From positions 1 to 64,000 of the forward strand of contig DXYS01000075.1 in NCBI GenBank assembly GCA_019415705.1: a stretch of DNA of 64,000 nucleotides, read 5' to 3'. The DNA comes from Bacteroidales bacterium (GTDB lineage Bacteria; Bacteroidota; Bacteroidia; Bacteroidales; Muribaculaceae). The position numbers were made by a program, and so were the translations under genes. Of the stretch, positions 17,761-27,942 are shown in pieces. Position 1 is the stretch's first letter; each line of letters begins with the position of its first letter. A model generated the notes under the pieces. It saw nothing but the letters and a program-made list of their open reading frames with translations, was not told the origin of the DNA and ran no database searches.

Positions 17761-18471
17761 ATGATAAGATTTTATGCCGGAGACATAGAGACGACGGGTA
17801 TTTTGCCCGAGAGTGACTCGCAGCACTGCGCGCGCGTGTTACGTATGCAGTCCGGCGATACAGTCGAAGTCGTCGACGGGCGGGGCGGTTTATATACATG
17901 TCGCATTGTGACGGCTCATCCGCGCCGCACGGAGCTCGAGATAGTCTCGCGTGTCGAGCTGCCAAAGGTCTGGCCCGGCTCAATCACTATAGCCGTCGCC
18001 CCGACCAAGCATCTCGACCGTATGGAGTGGATGGTCGAAAAGCTTGTCGAAATAGGCGTAGACCGTATCGTGCCGCTCCGTTGCCGCCGGTCAGAGCGCA
18101 AGGAAATCAAGACCGAGCGTCTTGAGAAGATTGCCGTATCGGCTATGAAACAGTCGCTCAAGGCTGTGCTTCCCGAGGTTTCGTCGATGATGACTTTAAA
18201 AGACTTTCTTGCATCTGTCAGCAGTCAGGGCCGTTTTATGGGTTACTGTGACGACGCTGTCGAGCGCCGTCTCTTTGCCCGCGCTTATCAACCGGGCAGC
18301 GATACGACCATACTTATCGGTCCGGAGGGCGATTTTGCTCCTGACGAGGTTGACAGTGCGCTTGCCGCCGGTTTTGTGCCTGTCACTTTCGGAGATAACC
18401 GTCTGCGCACAGAGACCGCAGCTATAGTCGCCTGTGATACATGCCATATCGTCAATCAGTTAAAATTATAA
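17761..18471 (+). CDS. rsmE: 16S rRNA m3U1498 methyltransferase
   Basis: 236 aa. A SPOUT-class methyltransferase that methylates U1498 of 16S rRNA. The N-terminal PUA-like domain (residues 1-70, with HCARVLRMQSGD) is followed by the SPOUT domain with KHLDRMEWMVEKLVEIGVD, the SAM-binding knot segment TTILIGPEGDF and the later NRLRTETAAI. All family blocks are present. The gene ends 7 nt before kdsA. Confidence 0.95.
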   Translation: MIRFYAGDIETTGILPESDSQHCARVLRMQSGDTVEVVDGRGGLYTCRIVTAHPRRTELEIVSRVELPKVWPGSITIAVAPTKHLDRMEWMVEKLVEIGVDRIVPLRCRRSERKEIKTERLEKIAVSAMKQSLKAVLPEVSSMMTLKDFLASVSSQGRFMGYCDDAVERRLFARAYQPGSDTTILIGPEGDFAPDEVDSALAAGFVPVTFGDNRLRTETAAIVACDTCHIVNQLKL

Positions 18472-18478
18472 GAATATA

Positions 18479-19294
18479 ATGACTACAACCGAATATCTCA
18501 AATCATCGCCTGTCGGCAATTTCTTCCTGCTTGCCGGGCCGTGTGTCATCGAGGGCGAGGAAATGGCTCTCGAAATTGCATCGGCCATCGTGCCCGTCTG
18601 CCGTCGTCTCGGTATTCCCTATGTATTCAAAGGCAGTTACCGTAAGGCCAACCGCTCGCGTGTCGACTCCTTTACCGGCATAGGCGATATAAATGCTCTT
18701 GAGATACTTGCTCGTGTTCGCCGTGAGTTCGATGTGCCCGTCGTGACAGATATCCACGACGCACGTGAGGCCGAGATTGCCGCCGAATATGTCGACATAC
18801 TACAGATACCGGCTTTTCTGTGCCGCCAGACCGAACTCTTGGTTGCAGCTGCCCGTACCGGCAAGTTTGTCAACATAAAGAAGGGTCAGTTCCTCTCGCC
18901 CGAGGCCATGCACTTTGCAGTAGAGAAGGTCCGTGACAGCGGTAACAATCAGGTTGCGGTCACCGAGCGCGGCACTACATTCGGCTACGGCGACCTAATC
19001 GTCGACTATCGCGGCATCCCCGTGATGCAGAGCGACGGAGTGCCGGTGATACTTGATTGCACACACTCGCTTCAGCAGCCAAATCAGGGGTCGGGCGTCA
19101 CCGGAGGTCGTCCCGAACTTATCGAGACTATCGCCCGTGCCGGCATAGCCGTCGGGGCCGACGGCCTCTTCATCGAGACCCACATGAATCCCGCCGTAGC
19201 CAAAAGTGACGGGGCCAACATGCTCCGTCTTGACCTGCTCGAACCCCTGTTGGAGCGCCTGACCGAGCTGCGAATGTGTGTCAATAAGTTCTGA
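18479..19294 (+). CDS. kdsA: 3-deoxy-8-phosphooctulonate (Kdo8P) synthase
   Basis: 271 aa. It condenses PEP and arabinose-5-phosphate to Kdo8P for the LPS inner core, which supports a Gram-negative envelope. The active-site segments LLAGPCVIEGEE and PYVFKGSYRKANRSR are near the N-terminus, with GNNQVAVTERGTTFGYGDL and DCTHSLQQPNQ later. The Cys in AGPCVIE is the residue that ligands the metal in class II (metal-dependent) enzymes, where class I enzymes such as that of E. coli have Asn. The gene sits in the operon between rsmE and the TPR gene. Confidence 0.96.
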   Translation: MTTTEYLKSSPVGNFFLLAGPCVIEGEEMALEIASAIVPVCRRLGIPYVFKGSYRKANRSRVDSFTGIGDINALEILARVRREFDVPVVTDIHDAREAEIAAEYVDILQIPAFLCRQTELLVAAARTGKFVNIKKGQFLSPEAMHFAVEKVRDSGNNQVAVTERGTTFGYGDLIVDYRGIPVMQSDGVPVILDCTHSLQQPNQGSGVTGGRPELIETIARAGIAVGADGLFIETHMNPAVAKSDGANMLRLDLLEPLLERLTELRMCVNKF

Positions 19295-19355
19295 TGATCA
19301 TAAAACCGTATACAATCAAACATCACATAACAACCGTTTACAACGTAACAAAGAA

Positions 19356-20960
19356 ATGAAAATACTGCGTTTCCTGTTAATTGCAATTTCTATTCTCCCT
19401 GTCTCATTCGGTGCTGTCGCACAGCACGGCATTGACAATCCCGTGACCAAGGCTGTGCTTGGCGTTTATGAAAACATGCTCCGAGAGAATCCCAATGACT
19501 ACATGACTCTTTTCCGTCGTGCAAACGAGTATTACCATCACAACGAGTATATCCGTTCGCTCAAAGACATTGAGCAGGCTATAAAACTGACTCCGCAGTC
19601 TGATAAGGATTTACGTTTTCAGGAGTTCATGCTCCGTGGCGCCATCTACAGCATTACAGGACGCCATGCACAGGCTCTCGCCGATTTTAACGAGGCCGTG
19701 AACCTTGATCCGACATCTTATGCCGCAGTTTATCAGCGTGCCAACACTGAGTATGAGCTCGAGCAGTTTGCCGAGGCCAAGGCTGACTATCAGAAACTGC
19801 AGCGCATGAATTCGCGCAGCTCGGAGTCGCCTCTCGGATTAGCCCGTATCGCCATCAAAGAGAACAACCTCGGGCTTGCCAACGACTATCTCGCTCAGGC
19901 TGTGGCTCTCGACCCCAATAATGCCGACACATATGTTCGCCGTGCATCCGTGCGTAAGCAGATGGGCGACCACAACGGCGCGGTCGACGACCTCATACTC
20001 GCTGTCAGCTCTGACAGCAAGAACAATAAGGCTATCGAGGCGCTTGTCGAGTATGGCAATACCAACTACACGGCCACGATGACCGGTCTGACCAACGCCA
20101 TTCGTCAGGTGCCCGATGTCGGTATGTTCTGGTATCTTCGCGCTGTCATCGCACAGGCACATTGCCATTATCTCTCGGCCATTGAGGACTTTAACCATAT
20201 CATCGACAACAAGCTGTACAATTATCACGGCCTGCATGCGTCGGTGGCTGAGTGTGAGTTTTACCTCGGACGTTTCGAGGATGCGCTCAAAGACATCGAC
20301 TATGCCCTCGGCATGGTAAAGAACGATGCGCCTTATTTTGCACTCAAGTCAAAAATACTCCGCGCTCTCGGACGCTATGACGAGGCTGTCGAGGCCGGAG
20401 CACGCGCTCTGTCATGCGACCGTAACTATGCCGACGGTCTTCTGGAAATGGGTCTTGCATACATGAAGAAGGAGAATTACAAGGAGGCCAACAATCTGTT
20501 TGGCGAGGCCATCATGACCAATGCGGAGAATCCGTATTATTACATGGTGCGCGCATGGCTGCTTGGCGAGTATATGAAACAGCCCGAGGCTGCCGCTCAG
20601 TTCTATGAGCAGGTTGCTTCGATGGACCAGTTCTATCTCGACAATATTCGTTCGCTCAAGGGCTTTGCTCTGCTTTTCAACGACAATATCACAGCGGCCG
20701 AGAGCTGGATTAACAATATCCTCACCACAGTGCCTGACTACGACGGTATGATTAACTACTACGGCGCATGTTTCTACGCTCAGGCCGGTGACAATGACCG
20801 CGCCCTGCAGTGTGCCGAGGCATCTCTCAAGGCCGGTTACGGCAACCTTTTTGACTGGATGTATAACACAGATGCCCGCATCAACTGTGCTCCGCTGCGT
20901 GACGACCTGCGTTTCCTCAACCTGCTCCACCGTTACAACGGTCTTTTTGAATCGAAATAA
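19356..20960 (+). CDS. Exported TPR-repeat protein
   Basis: 534 aa from the ATG at 19356. The longer frame from 19278 overlaps kdsA and would bury the signal peptide. Residues 1-22 form a signal peptide (MKILRFLLIAISILPVSF). The rest is built of about a dozen tetratricopeptide-like helical pairs with the usual pattern (ADFNEAVNLDPTSYAAVYQRA, YLAQAVALDPNNADTYVRRA). No other domain is seen. Probably a periplasmic or surface protein-interaction scaffold. It is 61 nt after kdsA, with no TAnnTTTG between, so it is likely in the same transcript, and nadE follows 17 nt later. Confidence 0.8.
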   Translation: MKILRFLLIAISILPVSFGAVAQHGIDNPVTKAVLGVYENMLRENPNDYMTLFRRANEYYHHNEYIRSLKDIEQAIKLTPQSDKDLRFQEFMLRGAIYSITGRHAQALADFNEAVNLDPTSYAAVYQRANTEYELEQFAEAKADYQKLQRMNSRSSESPLGLARIAIKENNLGLANDYLAQAVALDPNNADTYVRRASVRKQMGDHNGAVDDLILAVSSDSKNNKAIEALVEYGNTNYTATMTGLTNAIRQVPDVGMFWYLRAVIAQAHCHYLSAIEDFNHIIDNKLYNYHGLHASVAECEFYLGRFEDALKDIDYALGMVKNDAPYFALKSKILRALGRYDEAVEAGARALSCDRNYADGLLEMGLAYMKKENYKEANNLFGEAIMTNAENPYYYMVRAWLLGEYMKQPEAAAQFYEQVASMDQFYLDNIRSLKGFALLFNDNITAAESWINNILTTVPDYDGMINYYGACFYAQAGDNDRALQCAEASLKAGYGNLFDWMYNTDARINCAPLRDDLRFLNLLHRYNGLFESK

Positions 20961-20977
20961 ATAAACTGCAACTGACT

Positions 20978-22924
20978 ATGAATTTCGGTTTTTTCCGTGT
21001 GGCCGCTGCTGTGCCGGCGGTTCAGACTGCTGATCCGGCTTTCAATCTCAACGCCGCAATCGAGTCGCTTCACTCGCTCGAATCTGACGCGCCATCGCTC
21101 GTTGTCATGCCAGAGATGTCGCTCAGCGCCTATACTTGCGCCGACCTCTTTCACAACTCGGCGTTGCTTGACGCGGTTGAGGTCGCACTTGAGGCTCTGG
21201 CCGCTCATACGACCGGCATGAAATCGACCGTCATAGTCGGCGCGCCATTGCGTGTCGACGGCGTGCTTTATAATTGTGCGGCCGTACTTTCGCGAGGCGA
21301 AATCATAGCAGTCGTACCCAAAACATATATTCCGAACTACAACGAGTTTTACGAAAAACGCTGGTGGGCGTCGGCTCCCGCTTCAAACGGCGTATGGCGC
21401 CGACGTGACGGCCGGACCGTGCCGTTCGGAACTGACATTCTCGTCGAAATCGAGGGCGTCAAAGTCGGAATCGAGATTTGTGAAGATCTATGGACACCGG
21501 TGCCTCCGAGTTGCCGTCTTGCGATGGCCGGAGCAGAGGTTATCGTCAATCTGTCGGCGAGCGACGATCTTATCGGCAAGTATGATTATCTTACACGTCT
21601 CATCGCACAGCAATCGGCCCGCTGCATCTGCGGGTATGTCTACGCTTCGGCCGGTTATGGCGAGTCGTCGACCGACCTCGTCTTTGACGGCAAGGCTATT
21701 GTAGCCGAGAACGGCTCTATCCTCGCCCGTAACCGTCGCTGGCAGCAGACGCCGACCCACAGTGTGGCCGACATCGATATCGACGCCCTGCGTCGTGACC
21801 GCCTGCACATCGGCTCGTTCCGTGACTGCGCCGTGCGTAATGGTGTTAGAGCCGCAGATTTCCTTGTAGTAAAAGCCGGTTGTGACAGTGATGACAGCCG
21901 TGATTTTGAGCGGAAACTTCTTCGAGACGTCAAGCGTCTGCCCTTTGTTCCCGCAGACAGTAATTGCCTTGATGAGCGATGCGAGGAGATTATCAGCATA
22001 CAGGTTGCCGGACTGTGCCGTCGCCTGCAATTCACGCATACGCGCTGCCTCGTCATCGGCATCTCGGGCGGTCTTGACTCGACTTTGGCACTTCTTGTAG
22101 CCGTCAGGGCCTTTGACCGGCTCGGCCTCGACCGCAAGGGCATTATCGGCGTGACTATGCCGGGATTCGGCACAACAGGGCGCACTCACACCAACGCTCT
22201 CGCTCTGATGGAGCAGCTCGGCGTTACTTCGCGCGAGATTTCAATCGTCCCGGCCGTCAGACAGCATTTTGCCGACATCGGTCAGGACCCTGACGTGCAT
22301 GATGTGACTTATGAAAACTCACAGGCGCGGGAGCGTACACAGTTGCTTATGGACATTGCCAATAAGGAGTCGGGTATGGTGCTCGGCACCGGCGACCTCT
22401 CGGAGCTTGCACTCGGCTGGGCGACCTACAACGGCGACCACATGTCGATGTATGGCGTCAACGCCGGCGTGCCTAAGACACTTGTGCGCCACCTTACGCG
22501 CTATTTTGCCACGACTGTCGATAGTGAAGCCTGCCGTCGCACGCTCTTGGACATCGTCGACACCCCCATCAGCCCCGAGCTGACGCCGGCTGACGAGAAG
22601 GGCAATATCAGGCAGAAAACCGAGGACCTTGTCGGTCCATACGAGTTGCATGACTTTTTCCTCTATTATACATTGCGCTACGGTTTCTCGCCCTCTCGTA
22701 TCTTCTATCTGGCGCTGCAGGCCTTTGGCGACGATTATGACCGCGAGACTCTCAAACATTGGCTGACTACCTTCTTCCGCCGCTTCCTCAATCAGCAGTT
22801 CAAACGCTCGTGTCTGCCCGACGGCCCGAAAGTCGGCTCTGTGTGCCTTTCGCCGCGCGGTGACTGGCGCATGCCGTCAGATGCCTCATCAGCTCTTTGG
22901 CTAAAAGAGTGCGCGGAGCTGTAA
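20978..22924 (+). CDS. nadE: Glutamine-dependent NAD+ synthetase
   Basis: 648 aa, the usual length of the two-domain enzyme. The N-terminal nitrilase-type glutaminase domain (about residues 1-280) shows the Glu-Lys-Cys set: MPEMSLSAYT, VVPKTYIPNYNE and IEICEDLW with Cys168. The C-terminal synthetase domain has the PP-loop SGGLDSTLAL (about residues 363-372) and GTGDLSELALGW. It makes NAD+ from nicotinate adenine dinucleotide with ammonia channelled from glutamine. Last gene of the operon that begins at 13742. No terminator hairpin with a T-run follows; instead a repeat element lies downstream. Confidence 0.96.
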   Translation: MNFGFFRVAAAVPAVQTADPAFNLNAAIESLHSLESDAPSLVVMPEMSLSAYTCADLFHNSALLDAVEVALEALAAHTTGMKSTVIVGAPLRVDGVLYNCAAVLSRGEIIAVVPKTYIPNYNEFYEKRWWASAPASNGVWRRRDGRTVPFGTDILVEIEGVKVGIEICEDLWTPVPPSCRLAMAGAEVIVNLSASDDLIGKYDYLTRLIAQQSARCICGYVYASAGYGESSTDLVFDGKAIVAENGSILARNRRWQQTPTHSVADIDIDALRRDRLHIGSFRDCAVRNGVRAADFLVVKAGCDSDDSRDFERKLLRDVKRLPFVPADSNCLDERCEEIISIQVAGLCRRLQFTHTRCLVIGISGGLDSTLALLVAVRAFDRLGLDRKGIIGVTMPGFGTTGRTHTNALALMEQLGVTSREISIVPAVRQHFADIGQDPDVHDVTYENSQARERTQLLMDIANKESGMVLGTGDLSELALGWATYNGDHMSMYGVNAGVPKTLVRHLTRYFATTVDSEACRRTLLDIVDTPISPELTPADEKGNIRQKTEDLVGPYELHDFFLYYTLRYGFSPSRIFYLALQAFGDDYDRETLKHWLTTFFRRFLNQQFKRSCLPDGPKVGSVCLSPRGDWRMPSDASSALWLKECAEL

Positions 22925-22945
22925 ATGTGTTTCCGCAAAATCCGT

Positions 22946-23200
22946 CCGCGTTAGCGGTCATCGCTGCAGAGCAGCGATAGCATATTAGGCCACGGTAAGC
23001 AGGCCGTCAGGTCTGCGCAACCGTGGTATATAATCCGTCATCTAAATTAGCACGCTGTAGGTGCGCTGCATTGATTATCAAAGAATTAATGATTGCATCA
23101 CCCCTACAGGGTGAATTATCTATTTATATATAATTACCTATGACTGCGCGGACCTACAGCCCGCTTGTCATAGGCTCACATGCTTGCACCGCTAACGCGG
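22946..23200. mobile_element. MITE/REP-like non-coding element with 13-bp terminal inverted repeats
   Basis: This gene-free stretch between nadE and tamB is bounded by CCGCGTTAGCGGT (22946-22958) and its exact reverse complement (23188-23200). Inside are further palindromes: ATCGCTGC/GCAGCGAT with a 3-nt loop, CCACGGT/ACCGTGG about 23 nt apart, and CACCC/GGGTG. No ORF of note is present. The design resembles dispersed non-autonomous elements of Bacteroidales genomes, but only one copy is in this window and no target-site duplication is obvious. It may also serve as the bidirectional terminator of the two convergent genes. Confidence 0.55.
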
Positions 23201-23244
23201 CTTAAACGCGCCTAACGGCGCTCGACCTTATACCACATTTTAGT

Positions 23245-26200
23245 TTATTTTTCCACGGTCGTCTTGTTGCGTTTTTTGCGGAGGAATGACAGGAAATCGT
23301 CAAAATCTTTTTTGAACACTATGCCTATGCCCTGTGTGGTCTGAGCCGTGCGCACGTAGTAGTTCTGGTCGTTGTAGCGGTTATAGGCTTTCAGTCGCCA
23401 TGCGCCGCGGCGGTTAAGCAGGTACTCTACGTCGAAGTCTCCGATAAACTGGTTGGTGTTTAGCGATTTGTCGCGGTAGCCGAAGTTGCCGTTGAATAGC
23501 AACCGGTTATTGAGCAACCGGCTTGAGAGCGCCACATCGACTTCCACGTCAGAGAAGTCGCCGCGGTCAGAGCGCAGGTTAGGTGCTATGCTCCAGTTGT
23601 CGCTCAGTTTGCCGAGCATAGAGCTTAACTGGCTCGAGATAGTCGACGAGGCGACTGAGAACAGTTCGTTGCCCTTGGTCGTCGACGCCATGTAGTCGGG
23701 TGTGTAGAAACGGTTTAGCGCGAGCAGATAGATAATCTGGCGATTCATCATCTCCTCGGTGCTGACAATGCTGCGTACCTTGCGGTAGATGTCTGAGGTC
23801 AGGGTGGGGAACTCGAGGTCGAAGTTGATGTCGGGCTGCCGCATGTCGCCGCTTACTTTGAGCAGAGCGTGGACAGGCACGTTTGTGCGGTTGAGGTCCT
23901 TGTCCTGCAGGAATGACTCGTCGAGGTCGCTGAGGTTGGCATTGACGGCATAAATGGCCTGTATGTCAAGCTGGGCGGAGTAGGGGTCGCCGTGGAAGGC
24001 TATGCTGCTGCCCTCTTTTATTGAGAAGTCCTTGATGATGATGTCCTGCAAAGTGAAATTGTAGGTGCCGCGGTCGAGCGTGTAAGTTCCGTACATGCGC
24101 AGGTCATTGTTCTGCGAGCCGTAGGTGAGACGCAGGTTGCCTTGGCCGTATGCCCTGATTTCGTCGCCTCCGACGGGGTCCATGACAAGCGTCATGCGTG
24201 CGTCAGGTGTGATGCCGATCTGCAGGTCCATGTTGTAGGCCGACGGATTGTCGTCAGTGCCTTCCGATATACGCCGCTGCAATTCTCTGACGGCTTCGGG
24301 CACGTCGGATACACGGTTGAGTGAATCGCGCAACGCCTCGGCCCGGCTGTCACGAAATGTTATGAACGAATATTCGTCGGCGTCAAGACGGTCGGAGAGA
24401 ACGAATGTAAACGCCGAGTTGGAGGCCGTCGTCATGTTGACGCCGATGTTGACGACACCCGGTTGTCCGTTGATTGTAGCCGTGCCGTTGCCGTAAATAT
24501 GGCCATACCAGTCAGGACTCTGGTGTGCCTTGACGTCGTAGCATAGGAAATCATGCGCGTCAGTGACGTGGAAATCAAATGATGGTTCCTTGAAAAACTT
24601 GTGGCGCACAAAACCGTTGAGCATTGCCGTGTGCCCTTTGACGTCGCGTATCGTGACATTGTCGATGTCAATAATACCCGGCCGCAAGCGGATGCTGTCG
24701 GTTGCTGTGTACCATGTGTTGGTGAAGTCGATTTTCAGGCGCAGGCTGTCGGCATACAGGTCGCCCTCCATATCGATATATTTGAATGTGCCGAACAGTC
24801 GGGCGTGGCCTGAGGCGTAGCCCTCGACATCAGAGGCGAATGCTTCCATGAATGGTTTCATAAACCCGACAGGCACACGGTCGGCGTCGAAACTTATGTC
24901 GAGTGATTCGTCGGCAGGGAATATGTCGCCGGCAATGCGTGAGTGGCGTCCGTCAAGACCGGTTATGTCGGCGTCTAAATAGAATGATTTCTTCTCGTTG
25001 TCCCAGTTGGCGGCGATGTCGGCATAGCGACCGAGCACGCAGCGGTTGTAGCTTATGGAGTCTACGTGCAGCCGGTCGCACTCGAGCACCGGCATCTTGG
25101 TCATAAGGTTGCGGCCGATGAATGTGCCGGTCGCCTTGCCTCCTATGAGAGCCTTGTCAATCTCAAGTGTCTCGAATATGTCCAAGAGCGTTATGTTGTC
25201 TAAATCGACTGTGACGAAATCCGAGTCATTGGCTGAGATTACACCGTCGATTCGTATGGATGCGTCTGTCGTGTTGAGTGCGAATCCGTCGACAGCGACA
25301 GCAGCCGGGTCAATAACGATATGTGACGGTTTGATGGTCCATGCTTCGTCTCCGAAGTTGATTGTGCCGGGCTTGAAGTCTATGCTTGTGACGAGTTTAT
25401 CGATGTCGTTACGCTCAAACAAGGCCGAGAAGTCAAAGGAGCCGTTGAGCGGTATGCGTCGTTCGATGGTCCAGTCTATGTGGCTGTCAAGCCGGTCGTT
25501 TGCACCGTTAAGCCGAGCTATCAGGGTCATAGGCCCCTTTTTGGTGGGCATCATGGTCGTGGCGTATACCGTAGCCTCGGGCTCGGCAGAGTCGAGCTTG
25601 ACCGTGAGATTTGTCTGCTCGATAATTTTATCGCCCTGACGCAGATAGGGGGCGTCGACAGACAGTGTCATCAGTCCTTTATCAGACGACATTATGCCAT
25701 CGATGTCTATGGCGTGAATAGCCGAGACTGGCAGACCGAGAAACGCACAGAGTTTGTCTGCCCGGTCTATCCGGAGGTCAAGTGTAAAATTGTTGCCGTC
25801 GGCTGTCATGCGGTCGAGGCGTCGGTTGTCGGTCTCGGTGAAGAGGGCGGGGAAAAATTGTCGGACGATGACTTTTGCTGCAGGCGTGAAGGTCGACAGA
25901 CGGTAATGTCCGTCGATGCGTCCGTTGATGATGTCTGACCGGATTTCAATCCCGGGTATCGGACCTTCGGGATCTGTCATGACAGTCAGGTTGTCTAATT
26001 TCAATGATTTGTGGGCGCTGTCGTGACTGTGGTCTCCGGGTGAATCAAAGACGAGATTGCTGATGTTGAGCCTTCCTGTGACGTCGTCGATTGATCTGAA
26101 TGTGAAGTCGGCATTGGCTTGCAATGAAAGGAGATAGTCATCAAATCCGTTAATTAAGCGCAGCGCTGACGGAGAAGCGTCGGCTATTGAGACGTCAGCG

Positions 26201-27777
26201 GTGACATGTTTGTCGCGGCCTTGGAACTCGGCCACGGCATTGATGGCGGCCAAGAGTGCCGGGTCAGTGATGTTGAGCGTGGCGTCAAGATGGCGCGGCA
26301 CGAGGTTGGCATCGGCCGTGATGCCCGTGTAACGGTAGCCCTGATAGGTCACGGAGGCGGAGTCGACATGTGCGTTACCCGTAATCTGTTTGCCGCGTAT
26401 GCGTGACTCGATGCTGACGACGGCGTCGGCTGACGACGGCGCCCCGGGTCCGAGAATCTCGGCGAGATTGTTTAATTTGAGGGCGGAGATGAGGTCGAGT
26501 CTGACGTTTTTAAGACTGTCATGGCTGTAATAGTTGCCGTCGATGCTGACACGGTTGTTATCGGCAGCGAGGTCGACCGAGAAATCGGCGTCACATACAC
26601 GGCCTTTGGCGTCGGCACTGAGCGAAATCGTCCTTGCTGATAGAAGTCGCGATATCGGCGACGAAGGACGCTGCGGAGGCAGAAACTTTGAGGCAATCAG
26701 TGTTGCTTCGGCTCCTGACATGTTCAGTGACAGCCGCTTGAGATCGAAATCGGCGTTGACCCCCGAGCGTATACTGTCGGCTGAAGCTCTGACGGCGAGA
26801 CGCAGACTGCGGTCAGGGTCGCTGACGGTCACCGAGTCTACTCTCACGGATGACCCCGAGATGTGTGCTGAGAGACCGAGTGCGTATTGACGGTCTAAAG
26901 CCGAGAGTTGCGGACAAAAGGCGCTGAGGTCGGCAGGCGTTATGTGGCTTTTGTCGGTTAAGGCGATGTCAAGGCCTTGGTCGAGAACGGCCTTGGTGAG
27001 CTGATCGATGCCGTCAAATTTCAGCGACGCAGGCAAAAATTCGAGCAGAGTGCCGGGCATCTCGACAGACAGGCGGCGCAATGTGGCGCCGTCGGCTTTG
27101 ATATCGGCATCGGCCAGTATGTTAGTGATTTCTATGCCGCTTTTTTCATTAAATGACAAATGCTCGACGCTGACGGTATATTCTTCGTTTGAGATTCGGG
27201 GAATATAGGCGTTCAGCCGCAGGTCACCTATGTGTATATGATTTCGGTCAAAGCCTTCGTCTTTAATCGGAGCGGAAAGCAGGTCGTAACTGAATCGTCC
27301 CTGACGCACGATGACGGTATTGATTTGTATATCATAGCGCGACTTGGGTTTGTTTTTGTCATCTGATTTGAGGCGTGCGATAATATTCGCAATGTTCAGG
27401 GGGCTTTCGGGAGTCTGACGGTAAAGTTGCATGTCGGGACCGTCGACGAGTGCGAAATCGACCATAAGATGTCCGGTCCTGAGCAGATGAAAGAATTCGA
27501 AAGCAACGCTAATCTCGCTGATTTGCAACGCCTGACGGCCGTTGTCGTCATCGGCTTGAATATCATATATCGACACGCGGTTGAATGGATGTATGTCGAC
27601 ACGACCGATTTCGACATCTGTGGCTAACAAGGCTTTTAGCTCTGAGACGGCGACATCTCGTACTTTATTTTGTGCCCAAGGTGTTGACAATATTATGTAA
27701 AGACCTACGGGCACTGTGACAAGCAGCGCTAAGACAACAACTACCGTAGCACGAAATATCTTCCAGGCCTTCTTCAT
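23245..27777 (-). CDS. tamB: TamB-like translocation and assembly module protein (DUF490)
   Basis: 1510 aa. An N-terminal membrane anchor (about residues 9-33, rich in V/L) is followed by a very long beta-rich periplasmic region with repeated DxxG/D-rich strands. The C-terminal TamB/DUF490 domain lies in the last ~350 residues (for example YGQGNLRLTYG, GTYNFTLQDIIIKDF and IYLLALNRFYTP). This is the usual architecture of TamB/AsmA-like bridge proteins, which span the periplasm and take part in outer-membrane protein assembly or phospholipid transport. The gene is monocistronic and convergent with nadE. A weak -7-like TAACTTCG lies about 10 nt upstream. Bacteroidota TamB proteins are long, so the size is not odd. 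Confidence 0.9.
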   Translation of the reverse strand: MKKAWKIFRATVVVVLALLVTVPVGLYIILSTPWAQNKVRDVAVSELKALLATDVEIGRVDIHPFNRVSIYDIQADDDNGRQALQISEISVAFEFFHLLRTGHLMVDFALVDGPDMQLYRQTPESPLNIANIIARLKSDDKNKPKSRYDIQINTVIVRQGRFSYDLLSAPIKDEGFDRNHIHIGDLRLNAYIPRISNEEYTVSVEHLSFNEKSGIEITNILADADIKADGATLRRLSVEMPGTLLEFLPASLKFDGIDQLTKAVLDQGLDIALTDKSHITPADLSAFCPQLSALDRQYALGLSAHISGSSVRVDSVTVSDPDRSLRLAVRASADSIRSGVNADFDLKRLSLNMSGAEATLIASKFLPPQRPSSPISRLLSARTISLSADAKGRVCDADFSVDLAADNNRVSIDGNYYSHDSLKNVRLDLISALKLNNLAEILGPGAPSSADAVVSIESRIRGKQITGNAHVDSASVTYQGYRYTGITADANLVPRHLDATLNITDPALLAAINAVAEFQGRDKHVTADVSIADASPSALRLINGFDDYLLSLQANADFTFRSIDDVTGRLNISNLVFDSPGDHSHDSAHKSLKLDNLTVMTDPEGPIPGIEIRSDIINGRIDGHYRLSTFTPAAKVIVRQFFPALFTETDNRRLDRMTADGNNFTLDLRIDRADKLCAFLGLPVSAIHAIDIDGIMSSDKGLMTLSVDAPYLRQGDKIIEQTNLTVKLDSAEPEATVYATTMMPTKKGPMTLIARLNGANDRLDSHIDWTIERRIPLNGSFDFSALFERNDIDKLVTSIDFKPGTINFGDEAWTIKPSHIVIDPAAVAVDGFALNTTDASIRIDGVISANDSDFVTVDLDNITLLDIFETLEIDKALIGGKATGTFIGRNLMTKMPVLECDRLHVDSISYNRCVLGRYADIAANWDNEKKSFYLDADITGLDGRHSRIAGDIFPADESLDISFDADRVPVGFMKPFMEAFASDVEGYASGHARLFGTFKYIDMEGDLYADSLRLKIDFTNTWYTATDSIRLRPGIIDIDNVTIRDVKGHTAMLNGFVRHKFFKEPSFDFHVTDAHDFLCYDVKAHQSPDWYGHIYGNGTATINGQPGVVNIGVNMTTASNSAFTFVLSDRLDADEYSFITFRDSRAEALRDSLNRVSDVPEAVRELQRRISEGTDDNPSAYNMDLQIGITPDARMTLVMDPVGGDEIRAYGQGNLRLTYGSQNNDLRMYGTYTLDRGTYNFTLQDIIIKDFSIKEGSSIAFHGDPYSAQLDIQAIYAVNANLSDLDESFLQDKDLNRTNVPVHALLKVSGDMRQPDINFDLEFPTLTSDIYRKVRSIVSTEEMMNRQIIYLLALNRFYTPDYMASTTKGNELFSVASSTISSQLSSMLGKLSDNWSIAPNLRSDRGDFSDVEVDVALSSRLLNNRLLFNGNFGYRDKSLNTNQFIGDFDVEYLLNRRGAWRLKAYNRYNDQNYYVRTAQTTQGIGIVFKKDFDDFLSFLRKKRNKTTVEK

Positions 27778-27878
27778 GTTCTTAACGCGAAGTTAGACAT
27801 TATTTTCGAATCAGGCAATATAAGCATTGCCCTCGCCGACGAGGATTAACGTCTTTTTTGCGTAAAAGTCCGTGACGA

Positions 27879-27910
27879 TTTGCAGCGCCTTGTTTTTTAT
27901 ATTATCTTAG
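27879..27910 (+). promoter_or_regulatory. Promoter of the stand-alone TonB-domain gene
   Basis: TTTG (27879-27882), 20-nt spacer, TATCTTAG (27903-27910), one base off TAnnTTTG. The leader would be about 25 nt. Confidence 0.5.
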
Positions 27911-27942
27911 CACACAGTATTAAAACTTAATCCATCAGATTT

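Noticed and set aside
19278..19355. Longer start for the TPR gene, overlapping kdsA
   Set aside because: It would add 26 polar residues before a good signal peptide; the ATG at 19356 is preferred.
22925..23244. CRISPR-like array in the repeat-rich nadE-tamB gap
   Set aside because: Repeats are inverted pairs of different sequence, not regularly spaced direct repeats; no cas genes.
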